From the NCBI GenBank assembly GCA_024690725.1, contig JAILOQ010000088.1, forward strand, positions 1 through 49,336: a stretch of DNA of 49,336 bases, in the 5' to 3' direction. Numbering within the stretch: position 1 is the first letter of the stretch; each line of letters starts with the position of its first letter. Positions 20,306 through 29,032 of this stretch are shown piece by piece. The position numbers and the translations under genes are program-made. Below the pieces are notes generated by a model, which was given only the letters and a program-made list of their open reading frames with translations, was not told the origin of the DNA and searched no databases. This DNA comes from Lachnospiraceae bacterium. GTDB lineage: Bacteria > Bacillota > Clostridia > Lachnospirales > Lachnospiraceae.

Positions 20306-21411
20306 CGATTCTAAAAATCCTCGGGATCATATTGCTTGTGCTCCTTTGTCTGGTGCTTTTGATCCTTTTGATCGTTTTGTTCAACCCGATTTCCTATTCC
20401 GTCGAAGCCGATTTTGACGTGGATTCGGAAGAAAAGGTGCATGCTACGGCGAAGATTGCCTGGTTTTTTCATATCCTTTCCGTATTGCTGCACGTGAACG
20501 GATTGGAGGATAAATCCTTAAAGATCAAGGTCTTTGGCATCACGATCATGGATGTTTTTCATCCCAAAGAAAAGAAGGAACGAAAGAAGAAAACCGCCGG
20601 GACAAAGAAGGACGATGCGCAGACGGTGTATTACGATGCCGCTAAGGACGATCCTCTCACTGAAGCGGGAGCGGATCAAACGGACGCAGAGGCCGAAGTT
20701 GCGGAAGATCAAACGGACGCAGAGGCCGAAGCTGCGGAAGGTCAGACGGCGGATGAAGCCGAAAACGTCGGCGATCCATCGGAAACTGCCGGCGCGGATG
20801 AGACCTTAAGTTATGAAGAACAGGTAAAGAGGAAGAGCCTCGATTATAAACTGGATCGTCTGGAAGAAAAGCTTGCCGCGATCTTCGAAAAGGTTTCGGC
20901 CTTCCTTCAAAAGATCGGCGACTTCTTTGATAAAACGGACGAAAAGCTGGATAAGATCGAAGATAAGGCTTTATACGCAAACTGCTGGCTCAGAGTCTTG
21001 GAGCATGAAACGACGCAGAATGCGCTCGCCATGGGCAAGGATGATCTGATCGTTCTTTTCAAAGGTATCCTGCCAAGGGAATGGCAGGCGTATCTCAGGC
21101 TTGGAACCGGAGATCCCGGCTCGACGGGACAGATCTACGGATATTACTGGATGTTCATCGCATTGTACTTCGGTCATTTTGTCATGGAACCGGATTTTGA
21201 AAATAAGGTGACTTGTGGTACAATACAAGCCGAAGGGAAAATATATCTGTATCGGATCGTTCGTATCGGTCTGAAGGTATTATTGAAGAAGGAATATAAG
21301 TATTTACTGAAGATCAAGGATCGCGTGGATGCGCTCTATCGTAAGAAAAAGGGCATTGCGGATCCGGTGAAAAAAAAGAAAAAGGCCGGGAAAAAGAAAA
21401 AGGCCGCATAA
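20290..21411 (+). CDS. DUF2953-like membrane protein with acidic repeat insert
   Basis: N-terminal TM, position upstream of a gerW-like gene (ytfI-ytfJ-type context); C-terminal Lys-rich tail. Confidence 0.75.
   Translation: MGIVLTILKILGIILLVLLCLVLLILLIVLFNPISYSVEADFDVDSEEKVHATAKIAWFFHILSVLLHVNGLEDKSLKIKVFGITIMDVFHPKEKKERKKKTAGTKKDDAQTVYYDAAKDDPLTEAGADQTDAEAEVAEDQTDAEAEAAEGQTADEAENVGDPSETAGADETLSYEEQVKRKSLDYKLDRLEEKLAAIFEKVSAFLQKIGDFFDKTDEKLDKIEDKALYANCWLRVLEHETTQNALAMGKDDLIVLFKGILPREWQAYLRLGTGDPGSTGQIYGYYWMFIALYFGHFVMEPDFENKVTCGTIQAEGKIYLYRIVRIGLKVLLKKEYKYLLKIKDRVDALYRKKKGIADPVKKKKKAGKKKKAA
20674..20760 (+). repeat. 33-bp in-frame tandem repeat, about 2.6 copies
   Basis: GATCAAACGGACGCAGAGGCCGAAG(T/C)TGCGGAA at 20674-20706 and 20707-20739, then a degenerate copy. 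Confidence 0.93.
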
Positions 21412-21441
21412 ACCGTAAAGGGAATTTACAGGAGAAAAAGC

Positions 21442-21849
21442 ATGAGTGAAAACAATTTTACCGGTGCCATTGAATCATTAACGAAGGGATTGGAAGGATT
21501 CTTGTCCACAAAGACCGTGGTCGGCGAACCGACACAGGTGGGCGATACCATCATCATTCCTTTGGTGGATGTGTCGTTCGGTATCGGTGCGGGATCTTCG
21601 ATCAGTGACCAGAGCAAGCGCAGCGGCGCGGGCGGCGGTTTAAGCGGAAAGATGTCTCCGAATGCCGTTTTGATCATTCACAACGGGCAGACAAAGCTTG
21701 TGACGATCAAGAATCACGACAGTCTTTCCAAGATCATCGATATGGTGCCCGAGCTTGTGGATAAGTTTACGGGACCGAAGGAAGACATTCCCGTAAGTGA
21801 TGAGGAAGCGGTGGATGTTGCTTTCCCGGAAAGTGACAGCGTATTGTAA
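21442..21849 (+). CDS. gerW: GerW/YtfJ family sporulation protein
   Basis: VVGEPTQVGDTIIIPLVDVSFGIGAG...GAGGGLSGKMSPNAVLII. Confidence 0.9.
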   Translation: MSENNFTGAIESLTKGLEGFLSTKTVVGEPTQVGDTIIIPLVDVSFGIGAGSSISDQSKRSGAGGGLSGKMSPNAVLIIHNGQTKLVTIKNHDSLSKIIDMVPELVDKFTGPKEDIPVSDEEAVDVAFPESDSVL

Positions 21850-21858
21850 GGATAGCGC

Positions 21859-22314
21859 ATGGCAAAAGAAAAGGATAAGAAGCCGGAACTGACGAAGGAG
21901 TGGCTGTTTCGTGAAAATGTACGATTGCAGGCGCTTTCCGAAGAGTTGGAGAACCAAAAGCGGATCCTGAAACTGGAGCGTGATAAGTTATCCGGCGAAC
22001 AAAAGGTTTTTGAGCAAAAGCAAAAGATCCTGGAAATGAATTTCAGACAGCTGGCCGCGGAACGCGAGGATTTCAAGAAATATGTCAAAAAACATATGAA
22101 AGCGGAGCGGGAAGAAAAAGAGCAGTTGCCTTTTGATCTTTCCGATGAGGAATCGGTGTTCTTTTGCGGCATAAACTCTTATGCGACGTTAAAGAAGCGA
22201 TATAAGGCGCTTCTAAAGGTGTATCATCCCGATAATCGCACGGGAGATACGGAGAGTGTAGCCAGGATCAACCATGAATTCGAAAGACTCAAAAAGAAAT
22301 TGAAAAAGACATAA
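21859..22314 (+). CDS. J-domain-containing protein
   Basis: C-terminal YATLKKRYKALLKVYHPDNRTGD with HPD motif; N-terminal coiled coil. Confidence 0.82.
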   Translation: MAKEKDKKPELTKEWLFRENVRLQALSEELENQKRILKLERDKLSGEQKVFEQKQKILEMNFRQLAAEREDFKKYVKKHMKAEREEKEQLPFDLSDEESVFFCGINSYATLKKRYKALLKVYHPDNRTGDTESVARINHEFERLKKKLKKT

Positions 22315-22319
22315 AAAAG

Positions 22320-22355
22320 CGGCACCGTCAAATGACAGTGCCGTTCCTTTTATTT
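22320..22355. terminator. Bidirectional terminator between J-domain gene (+) and rpmB (-)
   Basis: CGGCACcGTCA-AA-TGACaGTGCCG stem; T-rich on + side, A-tract on the other. Confidence 0.75.
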
Positions 22356-22368
22356 TTGTGAAAGATTA

Positions 22369-22554
22369 TTAAGCGCGTTCTACTTTGCCGGATCTCAAAC
22401 AAGAAGAGCAAACATGCATGGTCTTGGTAGCTCCGTTAACCTTACATCTTACATTCTTTATGTTCGAATTCCAGATATGATTTGATCTTCTATGAGAATG
22501 GCTGACGTTATTACCGAAATGAACGCCCTTGCCGCAAACATCACACTTAGCCAT
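22369..22554 (-). CDS. rpmB: 50S ribosomal protein L28
   Basis: MAKCDVCGKGVHFGNNVSHSHRRSNHIWNSNIKNVR. Confidence 0.96.
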   Translation of the reverse strand: MAKCDVCGKGVHFGNNVSHSHRRSNHIWNSNIKNVRCKVNGATKTMHVCSSCLRSGKVERA

Positions 22555-22785
22555 ATCGCACCTCCTAATCTGAATTTATTTCGCAACAAATCACATATTA
22601 GCAGATTTTTGCGCATATTGCAAGCAAAAAATGAACGGAATTTAAATTTATTATAAAAGTTGTTTCCATTTCAGGGAATTATTGTTATAATACGAATGTT
22701 GATATTTTGAAGTGTAAAAGATGCAATCAATCTTGGATGCGTTTCGACCGGGAAGTCGGAAGGTGTCTGATCGGGAGGTGTTAAC

Positions 22786-23142
22786 ATGAAAAGTACACTT
22801 AATACACATTTGGGTGACATTGCAATTGACAGTGAGGTAATTGCCAATTATGCCGGCTCTGTTGCGATAGAGTGCTTTGGTGTGGTTGGAATGGCCAGCG
22901 TAAATGTAAAGGAAGGCTTGGTAAAATTGTTAAAGCCTGCGAATCTGACGACGGGCATCGCAGTTCGTACGGATAACGGTGGTATCAGTCTGGATTTCCA
23001 TTTGATCGTTGCTTACGGGGTGAATATTCTGACGGTGTCCGAGAATCTGATCAGTACGGTAAAGTACAAAGTAGAAGAGTTTACGGGCATTAAAGTAGAA
23101 AAAGTGAACATCTATGTGGAAGGTGTTCGAGTGATCGACTAA
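22786..23142 (+). CDS. Asp23/Gls24 family envelope stress response protein
   Basis: IAIDSEVIANYAGSVAIECFGVVGMA... VNIYVEGVRV; precedes DAK2-domain gene. Confidence 0.9.
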   Translation: MKSTLNTHLGDIAIDSEVIANYAGSVAIECFGVVGMASVNVKEGLVKLLKPANLTTGIAVRTDNGGISLDFHLIVAYGVNILTVSENLISTVKYKVEEFTGIKVEKVNIYVEGVRVID

Positions 23143-23155
23143 GGAGGAAATAGGC

Positions 23156-24805
23156 GTGGCAACTGTAATCGATAAGACTTTGCTCTGCAAGATGTTCTTG
23201 GCAGGTGCAAAAAATCTGGAAGCCCACAAAGATATTATCAATGAATTAAATGTATTCCCGGTACCGGACGGTGATACGGGTACCAATATGACAATGACGG
23301 TCATGTCTGCGGCGAAGGAAGTTGCGGAACTGGTCGATGATGCGGAATCCCTTGATATGAAGGTGATCACAAAGGCGATCTCTTCGGGATCTTTGCGCGG
23401 TGCCAGAGGTAACTCCGGTGTTATCATGAGTCAGCTTTGCCGTGGTTTTTGCAAGATCATCGGCGGCAGCGACGAGATCGACCGTGTCTTGATCGCAAGA
23501 GCGAGCGAACGTGCCGTTGAGAGCGCATATAAGGCCGTTATGAAGCCGAAAGAAGGTACGATCCTTACCGTTGCGAAGGCAGCGTGTGAAAAGGCCGTAG
23601 AGCTTTCTGAGGACGAATCCGTGGATCTGGACGGCATGATCGATGCCGTGATCGCATATGCCAAAGAAGTCTTGGAAAAGACGCCCGAGATGCTTCCCGT
23701 ATTAAAGGAGGCAGGCGTTGTGGATTCCGGCGGTGCCGGTCTTGTGGAATTTTTGGTCGGCGCACAGGCTGCATTCCGTGGCGAAGTTACGGACTTCTCT
23801 TTGGATGCGACCGAACAAAAAGAAGAAAAGAAGAGTGACGAGATCAATCTGAAGTATCCGTATAAAACGGTGATCACTTCGGTTGCGATCCGCAATTTCA
23901 ATATCAAGCAGGAGAATGATTTTATTGATTATCTTGCTTCCATCGGTGAGAATGCGGAAGTTAAGGTTGACGGAGACAAGATCGATGTTGATGTACAGAC
24001 GGCGGATCCCGGTCTTGTGATCCAGAAGGTACTTACCTTCGCCAATATCGATAAGGTAACGGTGGAGAACATCGCAAAAGAGCTGATGGAAATGAATACC
24101 GATACGAAGGAAGCGGAAGAAGAGGCTCCCATGGAGCATAAGGCGGTTGGATTTATTTCCGTATCCGTCGGTGACGGTATCAACTCCATCTTCAAGGATC
24201 TTGGCGTAGATCGCATCATCGAAGGCGGTCAGACCATGAATCCGAGTACGGAAGATATCCTTTCCGCGATCGAAAAGGTAAATGCGGATACCATTTTCCT
24301 GTATCCGAACAATAAAAACATCGTAATGGCAGCAAACCAGGCCAGAGATCTGACCAAGGACAAGAAGATCATTGTGATCCCGACAAAGAACATTCCGCAG
24401 GGAATCACGGCTCTTATTACTTTCGTCCCGGAGCTTTCCGATGAGGAAAATGAAGCAGCCATGAACGAAGAGATCGGAAATGTTTCCACCGGTCAGGTAA
24501 CCTATTCCGTAAGAGATACGGAGATCGACGGATTCACCATTCACGAGAACGATATCATGGGTATCGGTGATAAGGGAATGCTTGCTGTAGGAACCGACAT
24601 GGCGGAAGTATCCTTCGATATGATCGGAAAGATCATGGAAGAGAAAGAAGATGCGGAACTGATCAGTATCTACTACGGTGCGGATGTAACGGAAGCGGAT
24701 GCCGAAGCTTTAAAGAGCAAAGTAGAGGAAGCTTATTCGGATTGTGATGTGGAACTGCAGTACGGCGGACAACCTGTTTATTATTATGTAGTTTCGGTTG
24801 AATAA
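23156..24805 (+). CDS. fakA: DAK2 domain protein / fatty acid kinase catalytic subunit-like
   Basis: NELNVFPVPDGDTGTNMTMT, SLRGARGNSGVIMSQLCRG. Confidence 0.9.
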   Translation: MATVIDKTLLCKMFLAGAKNLEAHKDIINELNVFPVPDGDTGTNMTMTVMSAAKEVAELVDDAESLDMKVITKAISSGSLRGARGNSGVIMSQLCRGFCKIIGGSDEIDRVLIARASERAVESAYKAVMKPKEGTILTVAKAACEKAVELSEDESVDLDGMIDAVIAYAKEVLEKTPEMLPVLKEAGVVDSGGAGLVEFLVGAQAAFRGEVTDFSLDATEQKEEKKSDEINLKYPYKTVITSVAIRNFNIKQENDFIDYLASIGENAEVKVDGDKIDVDVQTADPGLVIQKVLTFANIDKVTVENIAKELMEMNTDTKEAEEEAPMEHKAVGFISVSVGDGINSIFKDLGVDRIIEGGQTMNPSTEDILSAIEKVNADTIFLYPNNKNIVMAANQARDLTKDKKIIVIPTKNIPQGITALITFVPELSDEENEAAMNEEIGNVSTGQVTYSVRDTEIDGFTIHENDIMGIGDKGMLAVGTDMAEVSFDMIGKIMEEKEDAELISIYYGADVTEADAEALKSKVEEAYSDCDVELQYGGQPVYYYVVSVE

Positions 24806-24806
24806 G

Positions 24807-26870
24807 ATGAATCTGGAATCAAGTATATCGGAATTAAAGGGCATCGGCGAAAAAAGCGGTGCCCTTTTTCATAAATTGCATATCGATACGATCGAAGACC
24901 TGCTTCGGTACTTTCCGCGTGCATACGAGTCATATCCGCCTTGCGGGGTGCTTGCCGATATGGAAGACGGCATGAACCGGGCGGTATATGCGCATATCAC
25001 ATCGGTACCGACCGTGATCCGTGCGCGGCGTCTGACGATTCTGAGGTTTTGGGCGGAGGATATGAACGGAGACGCCTTTGTCGTGCGGATCTTTAACATG
25101 CCGTATATGAAAAAGAATTTAAATGTCGGTGATTTCCATGTGTTTTATGGAAAACTTCTGACAGTAGCCGATCACAGGCAGATCGACATGCCAAAGATCT
25201 TCAAAAAGGAAGCCTATGAAAAGCTGTTAAAGGGCTACCGGCCGATCTATGCATGTACGAAAGGACTTTCCAATGACAGTATCCGGAAATACGTGACGAT
25301 GGCGATGAAAGAAACCCTTTCTTTGGTGGAGGATCCGCTTCCGGAAAAGTTCCGGGCGGCGCATGCCTTTCCGTCTCTTTCCGATACGTACCGGGTGCTC
25401 CACGATCCGGTTTCGATGGAAGAGGTGTATCATGCGAAGAAACGCGTCGCCTATGAGGAGTTTTTGTACTTTCTCCTCTCCTTAAAGCAGAATGAGGAGA
25501 AGATCGCGCTTACGACGGACACCAATGTGTATCTTCCAAGCGCATATATCGAGCGGTTTCTTACGGCACTTCCGTTTGACATGACGGAGGCGCAAAAGAA
25601 ATGTTTTGCGGAGATCGAGGAAGAGCTGGAAGGCGGGAAGATCTGCAATCGCCTGATCCAGGGAGATGTCGGCTGCGGAAAGACGTTGATCGCGGTTTTG
25701 GCGCTCTTACTTTGTGTTGCCAACGGAAAACAGGGCGCACTCATGGCTCCGACCGAAGTATTGGCGGTGCAGCATTTTCAGACCATAACCGAATATACCG
25801 AACAATATGACCTGCCGTTTCGACCCGTTCTTTTAACAGGCGGGATACGTGCGAAGGATAAAAGAGAAGCGCTTTCGGCACTAAAGGATGGATCGGCGAA
25901 TCTGGCCATCGGTACACATGCACTGTTGGAGGATCCGGTGGAGTTTCGGGACCTGAGTCTGGTCGTCACGGATGAGCAGCATCGGTTCGGTGTCAGACAG
26001 CGCTCGGTACTGGCAAAAAAGGGGGAAGACGTGCATACGCTCGTCATGTCCGCAACGCCGATCCCACGTTCTTTGGCCATGATCTTGTACGGCGGACTGT
26101 CCGTTTCCGTGATCGGGGAACTGCCCGCGGATCGCATTCCCATCAAAAATGCAGTTGTTGACGTATCGTACCGCGAAAATGCATACCGGTTCATGGCAAA
26201 GGAGATCAAAGCCGGGCATCAGGTTTATGTGATCTGTCCGATGGTGGAGAGCGGCGTCATGGAGGAACTCGAAAACGTGGCGGATTATGCGAAAAAACTG
26301 GAAGAGTTCTATGGTGCGGGCGGGCCGAGGATCGCCGTACTGCACGGAAAGATGAAGGGCAAGGAGAAAAACCGCATCATGAATGAGTTTGCGGAGCATC
26401 TTACCGATATCCTGGTCTCCACGACCGTGATCGAGGTCGGGATCAACGTTCCCAATGCCACGGTCATGATGATCGAAAATGCCGAGCGGTTCGGACTGGC
26501 GGCGCTGCATCAGCTGCGCGGGCGTGTCGGACGTGGAAAGGACCAAAGCTACTGCGTATTTGTGGACAGTACCGGAAACGAAAAGACGAAAAAACGGCTG
26601 GATATTTTAGGGCATACGAACGATGGCTTTGAGATCGCGAATGCGGATCTTAAGATGCGAGGACCGGGAGAGATGTCGGGAACGTTGCAAAGCGGCGATA
26701 CGGGCTTTGTTTTTGCCGATATTTACGAGGATTCCGATATGCTCTATCTGGCAAGTGCGGACGCAGACGAGATCCTAAAGGACGATCCCACCCTGGAAAA
26801 AGAAGAGCATGCTATGTTAAGTGCACGGTATAAACAGGTTCTGAACGAGGGATTTGTTCGCACGATATAA
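24807..26870 (+). CDS. recG: ATP-dependent DNA helicase RecG
   Basis: QGDVGCGKT, TDEQHRFGVRQR, MSATPIPRSLA, QLRGRVGRG; ATG 2 nt after fakA stop. Confidence 0.95.
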   Translation: MNLESSISELKGIGEKSGALFHKLHIDTIEDLLRYFPRAYESYPPCGVLADMEDGMNRAVYAHITSVPTVIRARRLTILRFWAEDMNGDAFVVRIFNMPYMKKNLNVGDFHVFYGKLLTVADHRQIDMPKIFKKEAYEKLLKGYRPIYACTKGLSNDSIRKYVTMAMKETLSLVEDPLPEKFRAAHAFPSLSDTYRVLHDPVSMEEVYHAKKRVAYEEFLYFLLSLKQNEEKIALTTDTNVYLPSAYIERFLTALPFDMTEAQKKCFAEIEEELEGGKICNRLIQGDVGCGKTLIAVLALLLCVANGKQGALMAPTEVLAVQHFQTITEYTEQYDLPFRPVLLTGGIRAKDKREALSALKDGSANLAIGTHALLEDPVEFRDLSLVVTDEQHRFGVRQRSVLAKKGEDVHTLVMSATPIPRSLAMILYGGLSVSVIGELPADRIPIKNAVVDVSYRENAYRFMAKEIKAGHQVYVICPMVESGVMEELENVADYAKKLEEFYGAGGPRIAVLHGKMKGKEKNRIMNEFAEHLTDILVSTTVIEVGINVPNATVMMIENAERFGLAALHQLRGRVGRGKDQSYCVFVDSTGNEKTKKRLDILGHTNDGFEIANADLKMRGPGEMSGTLQSGDTGFVFADIYEDSDMLYLASADADEILKDDPTLEKEEHAMLSARYKQVLNEGFVRTI

Positions 26871-26904
26871 AATCACAAAAACTACAAGATATTGCTTTTT
26901 GTGC

Positions 26905-26932
26905 TTGAATTTCCAACAAAATATGGTAAAAT
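26905..26932 (+). promoter_or_regulatory. Promoter upstream of topoisomerase genes
   Basis: TTGAAT, 16-bp spacer, TAAAAT. Confidence 0.6.
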
Positions 26933-26996
26933 TGCTATGTATACGTAAACATCCCGGGTACGTTTATGCCCGTTCGTATGCCAAAAACTGATACAG

Positions 26997-27022
26997 AAAA
27001 CGAATGTGACCCATTCGTTTTT
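26997..27022 (+). terminator. Intrinsic-terminator-like hairpin in the topoisomerase leader
   Basis: AAAACGAATG-TGACC-CATTCGTTTT, T-tract 27018-27022; lies between promoter and ATG. Confidence 0.65.
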
Positions 27023-27057
27023 CGTATGTAAAGAAAGAAAAGAAAGCGGAGAGAATC

Positions 27058-28980
27058 ATGGCAAAGGCAAATGAGTACGGTGCCGAAAGTATCAAAGTAT
27101 TGGAAGGCCTGGAGGCCGTCAGAGTAAGACCGGGAATGTATATCGGTTCCGTTTCCACCAAAGGATTGAACCACTTGATCTACGAGATCGTGGACAATTC
27201 CGTGGATGAGCATTTGGCGGGCTTTTGTGACCATATTAAAGTATATCTGGAGAAAGACGGCTCCTGTACCGTCAGCGATAACGGACGCGGTATTCCTGTG
27301 GAAATGCATGAAAAGGGCGTTTCCGCGGAACGTTTGGTGTTTACGACCTTGCATGCCGGCGGTAAGTTTGACGATACGGCATATAAGACCAGCGGTGGTC
27401 TGCACGGCGTCGGCAGTTCCGTTGTCAATGCGCTTTCCGCCTATCTGACGATACGGATCGCGCGCGGCGGCTCGGTATATGAGGATAAATACGAACGCGG
27501 CGTTCCCACGATCGAACTGGAAAAGGGGCTGCTTCCCGTTGTCGGAAAGTCCCGGACGACCGGTACGACCGTCAACTTCCTTCCGGATGACGAGATCTTC
27601 GATAAGACCTGGTTTAAGGCGGAGGATGTGAAGAGTCGTCTGCATGAAACGGCATACTTAAATCCGAATCTTACCATCGAATTCGAAGACCGGCGCGGAG
27701 ATGAACTTGATGCCGTGACCTTCCATGAACCCGAAGGACTGGTCGGCTTTATCCATGCCATTAACGAAGGAAAAGAAACCGTGAGTGATGTGATCACGTT
27801 TACGGGAGAGTTGGAAGGCATCGAAGTCGAAGCGGCATTTCAGTATATCAACGAATTCCACGAGAATGTGATGGGATTCTGTAACAATATCCACAACGCC
27901 GAAGGCGGTACGCATATCACGGGCTTTAAAACGGCTTTTACGACCGTGATCAACAACTATGCGAGAGAATTAAACATCTTAAAGGATAAGGATCAGAATT
28001 TTACCGGTGCCGATGTCAGAAATGGTATGACGGCGATCATATCCATCAAGCATCCGGATCCCAGATTTGAAGGACAGACCAAGACCAAGCTTGACAATCA
28101 GGACGCGGGTAAGGTCTGCACGAAGGTCACGCAGGATGAGATCCAGCATTATTTTGATCGAAACTTAGAGTCATTAAAGAATGTCATTGCTTGCGCGGAA
28201 AAGTCCGCAAAGATCCGTAAGAGTGAAGAAAAAGCAAAGACCAATATGCTCACGAAGCAAAAATATTCCTTTGACCAAAACGGTAAATTGGCGAATTGTG
28301 AGTCGAAGGATGCCGAAAAGTGTGAGATCTTCATCGTCGAAGGTGATTCCGCCGGAGGCAGTGCCAAGACGGCAAGAGACCGGAAGTATCAGGCGATCCT
28401 TCCGATCCGCGGTAAGATCTTAAATGTCGAAAAGGCAACAATGGATAAGGTTTTGGCCAACGCCGAGATCAAGACCATGATCAATGCGTTCGGCTGCGGC
28501 TTTTCCGAAGGCTACGGAAACGATTTCGATATTTCGAAGCTGCGCTATGACAAGATCATCATCATGGCAGATGCCGATGTCGACGGTGCGCATATTTCAA
28601 CGTTGTTGTTGACGCTCTTTTACCGGTTCATGCCGGAACTGATCAGCGCGGGACACGTTTATATCGCCATGCCGCCGCTTTATAAGGCCATGCCTTCCAA
28701 GGGCAAGGAAGAGTATCTCTACGACGATAAGGCGCTCGAACGCTACCGGAAGACGCACAAGGGTTCTTTTACCCTGCAGCGCTATAAGGGCCTTGGTGAG
28801 ATGGATGCCGAACAGCTTTGGGAGACAACCTTGAATCCCGAGACCAGAAAGCTTAAGCTGGTCGAGATCGATGACAATTTCCAGGCGGATAAGATCACCG
28901 AGATGTTGATGGGAACCGAAGTGGCACCCAGAAAGAGTTATATCTACAAGCACGCAAAGGACGCTTTGCTCGACGTATAG
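27058..28980 (+). CDS. parE: Type IIA DNA topoisomerase subunit B (ParE/GyrB-like)
   Basis: EAVRVRPGMYIGS, GLHGVGSSVVNALS, EGDSAGGSAK, DADVDGAHI. Confidence 0.85.
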   Translation: MAKANEYGAESIKVLEGLEAVRVRPGMYIGSVSTKGLNHLIYEIVDNSVDEHLAGFCDHIKVYLEKDGSCTVSDNGRGIPVEMHEKGVSAERLVFTTLHAGGKFDDTAYKTSGGLHGVGSSVVNALSAYLTIRIARGGSVYEDKYERGVPTIELEKGLLPVVGKSRTTGTTVNFLPDDEIFDKTWFKAEDVKSRLHETAYLNPNLTIEFEDRRGDELDAVTFHEPEGLVGFIHAINEGKETVSDVITFTGELEGIEVEAAFQYINEFHENVMGFCNNIHNAEGGTHITGFKTAFTTVINNYARELNILKDKDQNFTGADVRNGMTAIISIKHPDPRFEGQTKTKLDNQDAGKVCTKVTQDEIQHYFDRNLESLKNVIACAEKSAKIRKSEEKAKTNMLTKQKYSFDQNGKLANCESKDAEKCEIFIVEGDSAGGSAKTARDRKYQAILPIRGKILNVEKATMDKVLANAEIKTMINAFGCGFSEGYGNDFDISKLRYDKIIIMADADVDGAHISTLLLTLFYRFMPELISAGHVYIAMPPLYKAMPSKGKEEYLYDDKALERYRKTHKGSFTLQRYKGLGEMDAEQLWETTLNPETRKLKLVEIDDNFQADKITEMLMGTEVAPRKSYIYKHAKDALLDV

Positions 28981-29032
28981 AGCGATGCGACATTCGTGAA
29001 ACAATATGAAACGGTAAAAACAAGGAAGAAAA

